A stretch of 64,000 nt of DNA, taken from contig CACFJP010000005.1 of NCBI GenBank assembly GCA_902566635.1, forward strand, positions 1 to 64,000, given 5' to 3'. The notes beneath the pieces are model-generated. The model worked only from the letters and a program-made list of their open reading frames with translations. It was not told where the DNA came from and made no database searches. This DNA comes from an uncultured Bacteroidota bacterium. Its GTDB lineage: Bacteria; Bacteroidota; Bacteroidia; Flavobacteriales; Flavobacteriaceae. Of this stretch, positions 9,001 to 15,952 are shown one piece after another. Each line of letters begins with the position of its first letter. Positions within the stretch are counted from its first letter, which is position 1. The translations under genes were made by a program, and so were the position numbers.

Positions 9001-11839
9001 AGCAACAGATGTAATTGAGTATACGATCCGAGTTACCAATACAGGAAACGTAACAATTAAAGGAGTTGTACTAACAGATACCCTAACCGATGGTAACGGG
9101 GATATTCTAAACATTGATACAAGTGCATGGCTTGTTCGAGACATCGCACCTGGTCAAACTGAAATTTATACAGCGATTTATGTGATCGGACAAACGTCAG
9201 CAGATAGCGGCAGCGTTAGCAACACCGTAACAGCCACAGGTACTGCTCCAGATGGCAGTATGGTATTTGATATTTCAGACGATGGAGATACGGGTACAAC
9301 TGATACAGGCAATGACCCTACAGTGGTTGCCATGGATCAAATTCCGAGTATGGAGGTGATTAAAACGGCGAATGTTGTTGATAATGATGGGAATGGTAAA
9401 AATGGAATTGGAGACACCATTGAATACACCATAACTGTTGAAAACACTGGAAATACAGATCTAACAGGACTGAGTTTTGTGGATACATTTAAAGATCTTA
9501 ACGGAGACTTAATTGTCTTGTCCTCAGGGCCTATTTATGATGATTCAAGTATTTCATCTCCTCTTTCATCAACTCTCGAAGTTGGAGAAATAAAAACTTA
9601 TCTAGCAACATTTATTATCAATCAGCAAGCAGTTAACGCAGGTGGGGTCTCTAACTCAATTACATTTACTGCAAGTAGCCCAGGTAAATCAAATAATGTA
9701 TTCGATGTTTCTGATGATAATCTTCCAAGCGATGGCGATGGCGATGGTGATTCAACCAATGACCCAACCATTACCCTAACTGATCCAAATCCTGACATGG
9801 AAGTCATCAAGACTGCATTTGTCAATGACAATGGGGATGGATTAACTGGTGCTGGGGATATCGTTCGCTATTCGATTGAAGTTACAAACACAGGAGATAT
9901 TACCTTGGATAACGTGTATATTCAAACCGAAAACCTAACGGATGGAAATGGGACTTTATTGACCCTCTCTTCCGGACCAGACTATTGGCAACCACAAACA
10001 ATTGAAGTCGGAGAGTCTGTAATATTTACTGCCTTATATGTCATCAGTCAAGATGCAGCAAACTCAGGATTTATCACCAATACAGCAACAGCCGTTGGTA
10101 GCATTACTGGAAACTTTAATGGCATTGAGGATGTTTCGGATAACGGAACGCCTACAGATGACGATGGTGACGGAGACCCTGATAATGATCCAACAGTTGT
10201 GTTGATGGACGCGCCGCCAGTTTCTTCCATTGAAGTAACCAAAGAATACAGTGTTGTTGATAATGATGGTGATAACACCAATAGCTTGGGCGATACCATA
10301 AACTATGTGATCACAGTTGTAAACACAGGAAACACTGATCTTCGTGATGTAATCTTGGATGATGTGATAAGCGACCTCAATGGCGATCCGCTAACACTGA
10401 GCTCTCAACCTATTTTTAACAATGCGAGTCTCGGTTCAAATGAGGGTATCCTGCGACAGGGGGAATCAGCAATTTACAATGCTAGCTATATCATCACGCA
10501 ACAAGCAATCGATGCTGGTGGTGTATCAAATACAGTAACTGTTGTTGCTAGCAGCCCAGGAAAAACAAATGATATATTCGATATCAGCGACGATGGAGAC
10601 GATACAGATGGAAATACTGAAAACGATCCTACAATTACGAGGATTACAACGATCCCTCCACCATCTTCATCCATTACATTGACCAAAGCAGCCAATATAG
10701 CCGATACCAACGGCGATGGCAGCATTGGTATTGGAGATACCATTACCTATACTCTAGTGGCAACCAACACAGGAAACGATGCATTGAGCAGTGTAAGCAT
10801 TACAGATGTATTATCTGACTTGACTGGAAACACCTTAGCGCTCACAACATTGCCAACCTTTATTAGTGCGAGTCTAGGATCACTAGAAGGCAGCTTACAA
10901 GTCGGCGAACAAGCAACCTATCGTGCGACGTTCGTTGTAAACAGTCAGGCGATGAATGCTGGTGGTGTATCTAACACAGCGACAGTAACAGCGCAAGGCA
11001 CAAGTGGAGGTACGATTTCAGACACCAGTGATGACCCAAGCACGATCGCACCAAACGATGCAACAATTACAATACTCACGACAGTAACACCACAGTCCTC
11101 TATAGAAGTCACTAAGACAGCTACAATTGTTGACAATGGAAATGGCACAACAGGCCTTGGAGATACAATAACATTCCTAATAACAGTCGAAAACACCGGA
11201 AGCACTGCCTTGAACGGAATTGTTGTCAACGATACCTTCAGCGACTTGAGTGGAAATGCCTTAGCATTAACCACAGAACCATTGTTTGTCAGTGCAAATC
11301 TTGGCTCTGTTAAAGGGACCTTATTGTCTGGCGAAACAGCATTCTATACAGCAACCTTCATCGTCAATGCACAAGCCGATAATGCAGGTGGGGTATCAAA
11401 TACGGCGTCAGCTACAGCAACAACGCCTTCAGGCAATACGATTACTGATGTATCAGACGATGGTGACGACACAGATGGAAACACGACCAACGACCCAACA
11501 GTTGTTGCATTCTTCCAAAACCCTGTTGATGGCGACTTTGAAATCTTTAATGGAATGTCGCCAGGAAGTGATGGATTCAATGATTACTTCAAAATCGCAG
11601 GTATTGAAAACTATCCAAACAATACAGTGAAGATATTCAATCGATGGGGTGTAGTTGTTTATGAAGTGAATGGATATGGTATTGGCGACAAACTCTTTAT
11701 GGGAATATCTGAGGGACGAATCACCATCACCAAGAATCAAAAACTTCCAGAGGGAACGTATTTCTATGTAATTGAATTTGAAGGAGATAATCCGGGTAGA
11801 GAAAGATATACTGGCTACTTATATATAAATCGAGATTGA
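1..11839 (+). CDS. Giant DUF11-repeat surface adhesin, T9SS type B cargo (5' end outside window)
   Basis: The reading frame is open to the left edge: the two codons before the first possible start (GTG at 8) encode VI, completing the module motif VIVTNTG, so the gene begins upstream. About 3945 residues are visible. They form one partial and 27 full modules of about 130-150 residues. Each has a core like VTKTA-x-DNGDG-x-GDTIxYTITVxNTGNV, then a VGExATY strand, an SNT strand and an Asp/Asn-rich linker. This matches the DUF11/TIGR01451 Ig-like repeat family. The Asp-rich loops look able to bind calcium (inference). The last ~110 residues (from about 11515) carry a CHU_C/gliding-motility C-terminal domain (NGMSPGSDGFNDYF, IFNRWG, GTYFYVI), a T9SS type B sorting signal. 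The protein is therefore expected to be exported and surface-attached. The stop codon overlaps the next start (TGATG), so it is probably coupled to the porP/sprF gene. The ligand is unknown. Confidence 0.9.
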   Translation, partial: VIVTNTGEVPVTDIELEDNLRSGNNTTLYLSSPNHSAGDLTPWPSFTLAAGESRTLTGFYILSQATVNTGSVSNFINASAKDPNGNDVVARSDDPDTALVNDDTVTSIAQSAAILITKTASPDSGIFELGDVITYTIKIKNTGNSELNGVVIDDELSDINGELISLTTGPIFTSSTLGANTNFTSDPDTSVTTLQVGEEVTFTATFAVTQAAIDAGGVSNTASVTATADDGDNTAVSDEIDDNVITLINATPSLEVTKSAVVVDNGDNINGPGDTIQYTITVTNTGNVSLTGVNVVDTMVDDKGNAMTLTSPSSWSAVDIDAGDNYVFSGSYVITDADRYRASIINSAIATGYDPSGAEVSDEIDSPTTVSIAANPSIEVTKTAEIIEDGYTTTQLGDVIQYTISITNSGNTALTITDITDTLSDLDGDGLSLSSAPRFISSSKNSNENSLAIQETATYIATFIINQDAIDAGGVSNVATVTVETDDGNSFSEVSDDPSTTNITDDPTITTLTQTADIEVVKTAVVDDNGDGITGPGDTINYTITVENKGNVTLTGVYVDDDLTAVANTATLARLLTTEPAFASASQSSVEGTLKVGEFATYLASYLITNDDFLVDTLSNSVTAYGNDPDGITLDDTNDPTIVNIDANPSFAVTKEVAGIQDDGDGYNGTDDIIDYTITITNTGNVALTNFALVDELTNGDGTALTLTPTFDTANTATEGTLQVGETATYSAQYTIDQAASDSELVRNTVTVTADDPSGNEIEESDFVDTNTGASASMEVLKTWALTTDADSDGIVDVGDIVIFTIEVENTGNIVLNSVGYQDTIRDGNDVTIATPTLTFVSTDLGNTTDETKLLAGETATYTTNYTVTAEAFATGLVSNQVTFYGVAQGKTVSDISDDPNNTTSNDSDPTVVQMGSDPSMAATKTVRVLENGDGFLGVGDAVEYTIIVENTGNAVLSDLDVQDNDFIDDNNTSLTLTTGPTFTISSEGSDEGTLIPGEKAYYIATFDLTQSVVDAGGLSNQATVYASSPGQTNDLDVKTDDPETTTIEDATALQIEHDPVIEVVKTATVDDVNTDGKTNTGDTITYTITVENKGNVTLTGITLEDVLTDADGNTSSLTPIFDISNTAIEGTLQVGEKATYSVIYTITQTALDSGQVMNTVLATASSPKLTDDVSDRSDDGDDNDGDTDDDQTITPLDQSPGISVTKVATVAQGTDSLTNLGDLITYTITIENTGDVTLTNILVTDVLTDGDGTTTVLSSTYDTSNTATEGTLAVGETATYTVVYTIDQKAVNSGSVSNNATVTAMSPAAVQVNDSLDNLVTTAIDQSASLEVTKVAEIVDNGDGVTGVGDIVQYTITVENTGSVTLTSIAVSDQLQDNAGNAIVLTSGNTLSFTGASQGSLNGTLQSGEMATYTAYHVIDQAIVDAGGLTNSASANGIDPNGVDVADVSDNGDDTDGNTTNDPTVTTIDPSPSMSVVKTAALGGNDDGIIEAGDLVVYTIVVTNTGNLTLFDVAITDQLTDQNGNTLTLTQDASIDGVVRDIAPGASESYMVTYFIEQDAADSGSIINIASASAIILDGSAIIPVVSDPAIITITDRPSIEITKTSVENDGGDGAMDVGDTIDYTITVTNTGNVSLSNILVTDILTDGLGNSKDESANVLLSTINGSSTTIAPAAVVLSPDDVATYTLRYTIDQDDMNSGRLSNIASVSADCPDGTADCTDDQIDIAVENQLDQAPAMTLTKAATLNDGNDGSLDIGDTITYTLTLTNTGNVSLTNVSLSDTTTDLSGAALSLQSGPTYISGGTSFESTSTMAVGDVIVYEALFTINQQAINAGGVSNTAEASATTLSQESLAVTSNTVDTPISAIARVEVNKIASVNDNGDGVNGLSDLIEYTITVENTGDIALENLTITDVITDNKGDALSLVSGPFFAGATANSPEGNLAVGEVASYKAYYIITQQAVDAGGVVNNVTATANALGSTSSVSDDLNTPTTTLISENPEVEVIKTAIISDNGDGVTGLGDTIDYTIRIINTGNVTLNTLTLTDTITDPTGVALATSPLVTSFVSADQNSTTGTLAVGETATYTASYVIDQQAVDAGGVLNSVTADAISPAGTSISDTSDDGDSTNDTDADADNDPTNDPTQTSIEASPSFTLNKTVANIIDEGDGYNGTDDVVEYLITVTNTGNVTLTLDNLVDVLTDGANNNLTLTTAPVFTAGTTLGVGETLNLTADYLITVAAADTKLIRNTVSVTASDPSSTSITLSDAVDVITGAEASMKVVKTWELSSDLDNDGIVDDGDTIRFVVRVKNTGNVEVTGITLEDTFSDGVGNLVSFDDGTTTDPRPLDFTGADQTSSVGVLLVGETATYEAFYTVTTTVYNTGLVSNTVTAIGYAQGVEISDVSDDGDDLDGNTENDPTRITMGSNPDVLVTKTQAVTDNDGTLGVGDIVTYTISISNQGNVPLSWSASDITDVITDGDGNTLSLSSGPVWEYSNKGSSIGSIIDGETAFYTATYVIEQSTVDQGSIQNSVTVKVSTPDGTIIEATADGDNDDTNDADLDGDAENDPLVLVIPHQPSIEITKTSVENDGGDGAMDVGDTIDYTITVTNTGNVSLSNILVTDILTDGLGNSKDESANVLLSTINGSSTTIAPAAVVLSPDDVATYTLRYTIDQDDMNSGRLSNIASVSADCPDGTADCTDDQIDIAVENQLDQAPAMTLTKAATLNDGNDGSLDIGDTITYTLTLTNTGNVVLKDVVMNDLIEDLLNQSLTLQSLPSYVSSDNSTTTYPGTPTIAVGETVIYEAVFAINQQAIDAGGVTNTASATAVSPKGESIAVTSNEVQTTIASAPGIEVIKTATINDNGDADFGVGDVVQYTIEVKNTGNVTLEVTVEDVLKDNNGVEIPLTSGTGKLSIPSSIDPGTSDTYTVYQLINQAIVDAGGLTNTATATGVAPDGSTVSDISDDGDKGPTDTGDDPTITTITQDPKLTVIKTATIVGDDDGFVGATDVIEYTIRVTNTGNVTIKGVVLTDTLTDGNGDILNIDTSAWLVRDIAPGQTEIYTAIYVIGQTSADSGSVSNTVTATGTAPDGSMVFDISDDGDTGTTDTGNDPTVVAMDQIPSMEVIKTANVVDNDGNGKNGIGDTIEYTITVENTGNTDLTGLSFVDTFKDLNGDLIVLSSGPIYDDSSISSPLSSTLEVGEIKTYLATFIINQQAVNAGGVSNSITFTASSPGKSNNVFDVSDDNLPSDGDGDGDSTNDPTITLTDPNPDMEVIKTAFVNDNGDGLTGAGDIVRYSIEVTNTGDITLDNVYIQTENLTDGNGTLLTLSSGPDYWQPQTIEVGESVIFTALYVISQDAANSGFITNTATAVGSITGNFNGIEDVSDNGTPTDDDGDGDPDNDPTVVLMDAPPVSSIEVTKEYSVVDNDGDNTNSLGDTINYVITVVNTGNTDLRDVILDDVISDLNGDPLTLSSQPIFNNASLGSNEGILRQGESAIYNASYIITQQAIDAGGVSNTVTVVASSPGKTNDIFDISDDGDDTDGNTENDPTITRITTIPPPSSSITLTKAANIADTNGDGSIGIGDTITYTLVATNTGNDALSSVSITDVLSDLTGNTLALTTLPTFISASLGSLEGSLQVGEQATYRATFVVNSQAMNAGGVSNTATVTAQGTSGGTISDTSDDPSTIAPNDATITILTTVTPQSSIEVTKTATIVDNGNGTTGLGDTITFLITVENTGSTALNGIVVNDTFSDLSGNALALTTEPLFVSANLGSVKGTLLSGETAFYTATFIVNAQADNAGGVSNTASATATTPSGNTITDVSDDGDDTDGNTTNDPTVVAFFQNPVDGDFEIFNGMSPGSDGFNDYFKIAGIENYPNNTVKIFNRWGVVVYEVNGYGIGDKLFMGISEGRITITKNQKLPEGTYFYVIEFEGDNPGRERYTGYLYINRD
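4796..5319 (+). repeat. 524-bp exact direct repeat, copy 1
   Basis: Line-by-line comparison shows this stretch to be identical to 7718-8241, with the first mismatches at 4795/7717 and 5320/8242. It covers module 12 and the first third of module 13 of the adhesin. The offset is 2922 bases, which is 974 codons, so the copies are in the same frame. Confidence 0.95.
7718..8241 (+). repeat. 524-bp exact direct repeat, copy 2
   Basis: Identical to 4796-5319. It covers module 19 and the start of module 20 of the adhesin. Downstream of 8241 the two copies diverge at once in both DNA and protein, although both continue as the same module type. Confidence 0.95.
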
Positions 11840-12807
11840 TGAACAGGAAATCAAACATATCGACCTTTCTAATGGCCAAGTGTTTAGGGCTATGGCTTTT
11901 GATTTTCCTTTTGGGCGTATCTAAATATGTCAATGCACAGCAAGATCCACAATACACCATGCACATGTACAACACCCAAGTTGTGAACCCAGCATATATC
12001 GGATCTATCGAAACTGTCAATTTTGGCTTCTTGACACGCACCCAGTGGGTTGATTTCGAGGGATCTCCTCAAACGGGGAGTTTTACCATCAGCTCGCCTG
12101 TTGGACGCCGAAACAAAACCGCATTGGGTCTTTCTATCGTGAGTGATGTGATTGGACCATCGAAAGAGCAAGGGCTCACAGCCGACTATGGATACACATT
12201 CTTTAACGATTATGGATCAAAGATTACACTTGGATTAAAAGCAGGGATAAGCAATCTACAAGTTGATTATTCACTTCTCAATCTTGCAAATGCTAGCGAT
12301 GATCAATTTTCTGAAAACACATCATTGTTGTCCCCACAAATTGGGGCAGGAATTTATTACAACAACGATAGGTTTTATGCAGGGCTTTCGGTACCTAATT
12401 TCCTTAAAACCAACACCTATGAAGTAAGTGGTACTACCTATGCTTCGTCCGAGGCTAAAAAGAGGATGCACTACTTTTTAATTGCAGGTTATGTATTTGA
12501 CATTAGTGATTCGGTCAAACTCAAACCGGCTGGTATGCTCAAGGTTGTGCGTGGATCACCAATTCAATTGGATGTATCAGCCAATGTGTATTTCAACGAA
12601 AAAATTACATTCGGAGCTGCCTATCGACTCGATGCTGCCATCAGTGCCATTGCAGGCTTCTCCCTTTCTGACAGAGCCTTTGTTGGCTTTGCCTATGACT
12701 ATCAGACCACAGCGATTCAAAAATTTAGCTCAGGGTCATACGAGATGATTTTAAGATTTACGATACCTCGCAAAGGAGAACGTATACTAACGCCTAGATT
12801 TTTCTAA
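11839..12807 (+). CDS. PorP/SprF family type IX secretion outer-membrane protein
   Basis: 322 residues. The ATG at 11839 is preferred over the in-frame TTG three bases earlier, because it overlaps the adhesin stop in a TGATG coupling. There is a hydrophobic signal segment (LWLLIFLLGVSKYVNAQ), then the family's opening motif with QDPQYTMHMYN and VNPAYIGS. Amphipathic strands rich in Gly and aromatics follow (GLSVPNFL, GAAYRLD, FVGFAYDYQT), as expected of an outer-membrane beta barrel. PorP/SprF proteins are known partners that secrete or anchor type B CTD cargo such as SprB. Here the gene sits directly after such a cargo, so I infer it is dedicated to the giant adhesin. It is followed without a gap by the OmpA gene. 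Confidence 0.9.
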   Translation: MNRKSNISTFLMAKCLGLWLLIFLLGVSKYVNAQQDPQYTMHMYNTQVVNPAYIGSIETVNFGFLTRTQWVDFEGSPQTGSFTISSPVGRRNKTALGLSIVSDVIGPSKEQGLTADYGYTFFNDYGSKITLGLKAGISNLQVDYSLLNLANASDDQFSENTSLLSPQIGAGIYYNNDRFYAGLSVPNFLKTNTYEVSGTTYASSEAKKRMHYFLIAGYVFDISDSVKLKPAGMLKVVRGSPIQLDVSANVYFNEKITFGAAYRLDAAISAIAGFSLSDRAFVGFAYDYQTTAIQKFSSGSYEMILRFTIPRKGERILTPRFF

Positions 12808-15800
12808 ATGAAACAGCTCACTTCATTACGTTCTTTCCCCAGTCATCATAAAAATAGTTGTTTGGGATTGATATTTAGCCTGTTTTGTATGGGTCTCTTT
12901 GCTCAAAACGACTCGATCCCCGGCGAGCCTTACACTGTTTTCGATGCAGATCGTGACTATAACGACTATCGATATAACCGCGCACAATCTGCCTTTTTAC
13001 AGTTGGTTCGTGATGATGCTGATTTTAACGATAAAAAAGTAATCCAATCCTTGGCTGATACCTACTTCTTCAACAGTCAATACAACCAATCCTACACCTG
13101 GTATCGAAAATTGATTTCTCTCTCTCCAGACGATGTCCAATCAATTTATTATCTGCGCGCATCCATCAGTGCAAGGAGTAGCGAAAACTACAGCATTGCA
13201 GATCGATATATACAGCAGTATTTTGCGATGGAAAAAGGAACAGTCATTGAAGACCTATACATTGACGATCTCAACTACCTTGATAGCATCGCTGATCTTC
13301 GCCCTAGGTATATTGTTGAAACAACCAAAATTAACACCGATCAATCGGATTTTAGTTCTGCATTTTTTGGCCCAGATAAACTTGTTTTTTCATCCACTTA
13401 TCAAGCCAGTGGCCAACGTGATTACGATTGGACTGGCGAACCATTTTTGGACCTCTATGTCGCTGATATAGGCGAAGATGGCCAACTGGAAAATACGGAA
13501 CAAATTGAGGGTGACATCAACACTGCTTTTCATGAGTCGTCCGCTGTTTTTACTAAAGATTTAGATCGAGTTTATTTTACCAGAAACAATTACAAAAACG
13601 GCAAAAAAAGATCAGATCGTAAAAACACTGTTCGTTTAAAATTACTGACTGCCACTGTCGATGACAATGGCAATTGGAGTGATGTGGAGGAATTGCCCTT
13701 CAACAATGATAATTATTCTGTTGCTCATCCAGCTCTAAGCTTGGATGGGAAAAAACTCTATTTTGCTTCTGACATGCCTGGCACCACTGGAGAATCGGAT
13801 CTTTGGTATGTTGACATTTATAAAGATGGTTCATACGGTGATCCGATCAATTTGGGTCAAAAAGTAAACACAGAAGGGCGAGAATCTTTCCCTTATATCG
13901 CTGAGGATGGGGTCTTATATTTCACCTCTGATGCGTTGGTTGGCTTTGGTGGTTTCGATCTGTTTAAAGCCGAGTTGACCAACTCGGGGATTGCCAGAGC
14001 ACCTGAAAATATGGGGCTGCCAATAAATTCCGCGGGCGATGACTTTGGATTCTTGTTGCAAACAGATACTAATACAGGTTATATTTCTTCCAACCGCGAT
14101 GGAAACAGAGGAAGTGCCTCAGATCAAATTTATTATTTCAAGCCGAGCAAGTGTGTGGTGGAAATCACAGGTATTGTCACAGACGCTAACACTGGCAACT
14201 TGATGCCGGGCGCGACTGTCAAAATTCTCGACATGGGTATGAATGTTATAGCAGAGCAAATCGTACAGCAAGACGCTCGTTACTCTTTCCCAGAGCAAGT
14301 GGAGTGTGGACAAGCATACTATTTGGTCACAGAAAACGGGTTGGCATATTCCATAGCTGAAACAACTTTTATTGCTCCGACGACCTCACAAACTGTCAGT
14401 GTTGACATGGCAATTGAGACCTACTCTCAGGATTGTCCGCCTTATGACTTGGGTTGTTTACTCGGATTAAACCCCATCTATTTTGATCTCAACAAATATT
14501 TTATTCGTCCAGATGCAGAAATTGAATTGACCAAGGTATTTAATGCAATGATTCGATTTCCAGAACTGATTATACGAATCGAGTCTCATACCGACTCACG
14601 CAGCCCACAATCCTACAACTTACGTCTTTCACAAAACCGAGCGACTTCGACCAGAAACTGGCTGATTCAGCGTGGGATCTCTCCCACACGTTTGTCTGCA
14701 GTGGGCTACGGAGAAAGTCAGCTCATCAACCGTTGCGCTGATGGGGTCCCTTGTACAGAAGCAGAGCATCAGCTCAATCGCCGTTCGATGTTTATTATTG
14801 AAAACTATCAGATTTTGTCGGGAGGAAGTGGAACATACAAACTAAATCGCCCGATACAGCCTTCTCCCTCATTGGCTAGGCCTGTATTAAATACACCAAC
14901 GACAACGACCCCAATATCACCTCAAATACCACCAAGAGCGCAAAGTCGACCTCCAGCCACACCCCCAGTTGTTGTACCCACAATACAATTGAACACACCT
15001 CAACAAACCAATGTACCACAAGCCGTGGCACCAATACCTGCACAAACAACACAACAGCTATCAGCCATTGCATCTCAACCCAATGCTGCGCCCGATGAAG
15101 AACCAGCAAGGATTATTATTCAGGTAAACCCTAAACCCACAATTCAAAATACAGCAAACACCAATGCCGATGTAGAAAAAACAACAGGACAGCCTATTGT
15201 TCGATCGGCTAATGAAGCACTTCAGATTCTAGAAACGCATCGAAATCAATCGAAAGATGAAACAAATGATCTAAAACAAAATCAAACCAAAACCACACCC
15301 AATACAAAACCACAGGCGATTGTAATTAAAATTAAACAAGACTCACAGCCACCTCCAAGAAAGCCAATCCCAACACTATCAAATCCACCCAACCCAAATA
15401 AAATGGCAAATGGAACTGTTTCAAGAGTTCGATCGGCTAAAGAGGCACTTAAAATTTTGGAGAATTACCGCAATAATAAGCTAAGTGGTATACCCAATGC
15501 GACAAAACTGACAAAGCCGACAGCCAAACCAAATAATGATTTATTGCCTGAAAATTTACCAAATGAAAAAGCACCAGCGGATACCCTAAATGAAATTTTA
15601 GCTCATATAAAAGCGAACAATAATTATATTACATCAACCAACATGCAAAGTATTTTGGAACAGTCAGATGTCATATATGTTGTACAAATTGCTGCACTGA
15701 TTAATAGACGTGATGTCAATCACAAAGTCTTTCGGGGCTTGGGAGGCTTATCGATTGAAAAATTCAAAGAATTCCATCGCTATTTATATCGACCAACTAC

Positions 15801-15933
15801 CAGCTATAAACACGCAAAAATGGCCCAGCGACATGTGATTTCAAAGGGCTTTAAAAAATCATTTATTGTGGCTTATGTCAATGGAAAACGTACATCGGCG
15901 TGGGAGGTAGCAAGGATGAGCAACAATAACTAA
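12808..15933 (+). CDS. PorE-like OmpA protein (TPR, PD40 propeller, CRD, OmpA, SPOR-like end)
   Basis: 1041 residues, starting on the base after the upstream stop codon. A signal peptide ends near FCMGLFAQ. Next come a TPR-like helical region (about 45-150) and PD40/WD40-like propeller blades (about 180-440; motifs such as GKKLYFASDMPG and GGFDLFKAEL). A carboxypeptidase-regulatory-like domain follows (about 450-535), then an OmpA peptidoglycan-binding domain (about 550-665; IYFDLNKYFIRPDA, SHTDSRSPQSYNLRLSQNRA). This order matches PorE-type T9SS proteins. A Pro/Gln/Thr-rich linker of about 280 residues follows, with two copies of an RSAxEALxILExxRN motif. The last ~90 residues look like a SPOR-like domain (IYVVQIAAL, then FIVAYVNGKR). 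I infer that it anchors the secretion module to the cell wall. Confidence 0.85.
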   Translation: MKQLTSLRSFPSHHKNSCLGLIFSLFCMGLFAQNDSIPGEPYTVFDADRDYNDYRYNRAQSAFLQLVRDDADFNDKKVIQSLADTYFFNSQYNQSYTWYRKLISLSPDDVQSIYYLRASISARSSENYSIADRYIQQYFAMEKGTVIEDLYIDDLNYLDSIADLRPRYIVETTKINTDQSDFSSAFFGPDKLVFSSTYQASGQRDYDWTGEPFLDLYVADIGEDGQLENTEQIEGDINTAFHESSAVFTKDLDRVYFTRNNYKNGKKRSDRKNTVRLKLLTATVDDNGNWSDVEELPFNNDNYSVAHPALSLDGKKLYFASDMPGTTGESDLWYVDIYKDGSYGDPINLGQKVNTEGRESFPYIAEDGVLYFTSDALVGFGGFDLFKAELTNSGIARAPENMGLPINSAGDDFGFLLQTDTNTGYISSNRDGNRGSASDQIYYFKPSKCVVEITGIVTDANTGNLMPGATVKILDMGMNVIAEQIVQQDARYSFPEQVECGQAYYLVTENGLAYSIAETTFIAPTTSQTVSVDMAIETYSQDCPPYDLGCLLGLNPIYFDLNKYFIRPDAEIELTKVFNAMIRFPELIIRIESHTDSRSPQSYNLRLSQNRATSTRNWLIQRGISPTRLSAVGYGESQLINRCADGVPCTEAEHQLNRRSMFIIENYQILSGGSGTYKLNRPIQPSPSLARPVLNTPTTTTPISPQIPPRAQSRPPATPPVVVPTIQLNTPQQTNVPQAVAPIPAQTTQQLSAIASQPNAAPDEEPARIIIQVNPKPTIQNTANTNADVEKTTGQPIVRSANEALQILETHRNQSKDETNDLKQNQTKTTPNTKPQAIVIKIKQDSQPPPRKPIPTLSNPPNPNKMANGTVSRVRSAKEALKILENYRNNKLSGIPNATKLTKPTAKPNNDLLPENLPNEKAPADTLNEILAHIKANNNYITSTNMQSILEQSDVIYVVQIAALINRRDVNHKVFRGLGGLSIEKFKEFHRYLYRPTTSYKHAKMAQRHVISKGFKKSFIVAYVNGKRTSAWEVARMSNNN

Positions 15934-15952
15934 TTTAATGAGATTATTGTTG
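15921..15952. terminator. Inverted repeat across two convergent stop codons, possible bidirectional terminator
   Basis: CAACAATAA at 15921-15929 and TTATTGTTG at 15944-15952 are a perfect 9-bp inverted repeat with a 14-base loop. It spans the stop of the OmpA gene and the stop of the convergent esterase gene. There is no strong T-run after either arm and the stem is AT-rich, so termination is only a possibility. Confidence 0.35.

Larger units (their letters stand above)
341..11510 (+). repeat. Array of 27 DUF11-like coding modules
   Basis: Twenty-seven successive modules of roughly 400-450 bases can be counted from their K-T-A...GD-x-I-x-YT...NTGN cores. Most are clearly diverged from each other. 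Two neighbouring modules (12 and 13 in window order) recur almost whole as modules 19 and 20. Modules 5-7 resemble modules 16-18 as an ordered block. The array is therefore built from layered duplications rather than one tandem expansion. Confidence 0.85.

Noticed and set aside
341-11510. A regularly repeated pattern that might suggest a CRISPR array or satellite DNA
   Set aside because: The units are 400-450 bases, in frame, diverged in DNA and encode Ig-like modules; there are no short identical repeats with unique spacers.
403-11580. Many open frames of 70-149 codons on the minus strand, and a few on the plus strand, inside the giant adhesin gene
   Set aside because: They repeat at the same place in successive modules and reflect the biased Asp/Thr/Val codons of the real frame; none has its own start context or a recognisable product.
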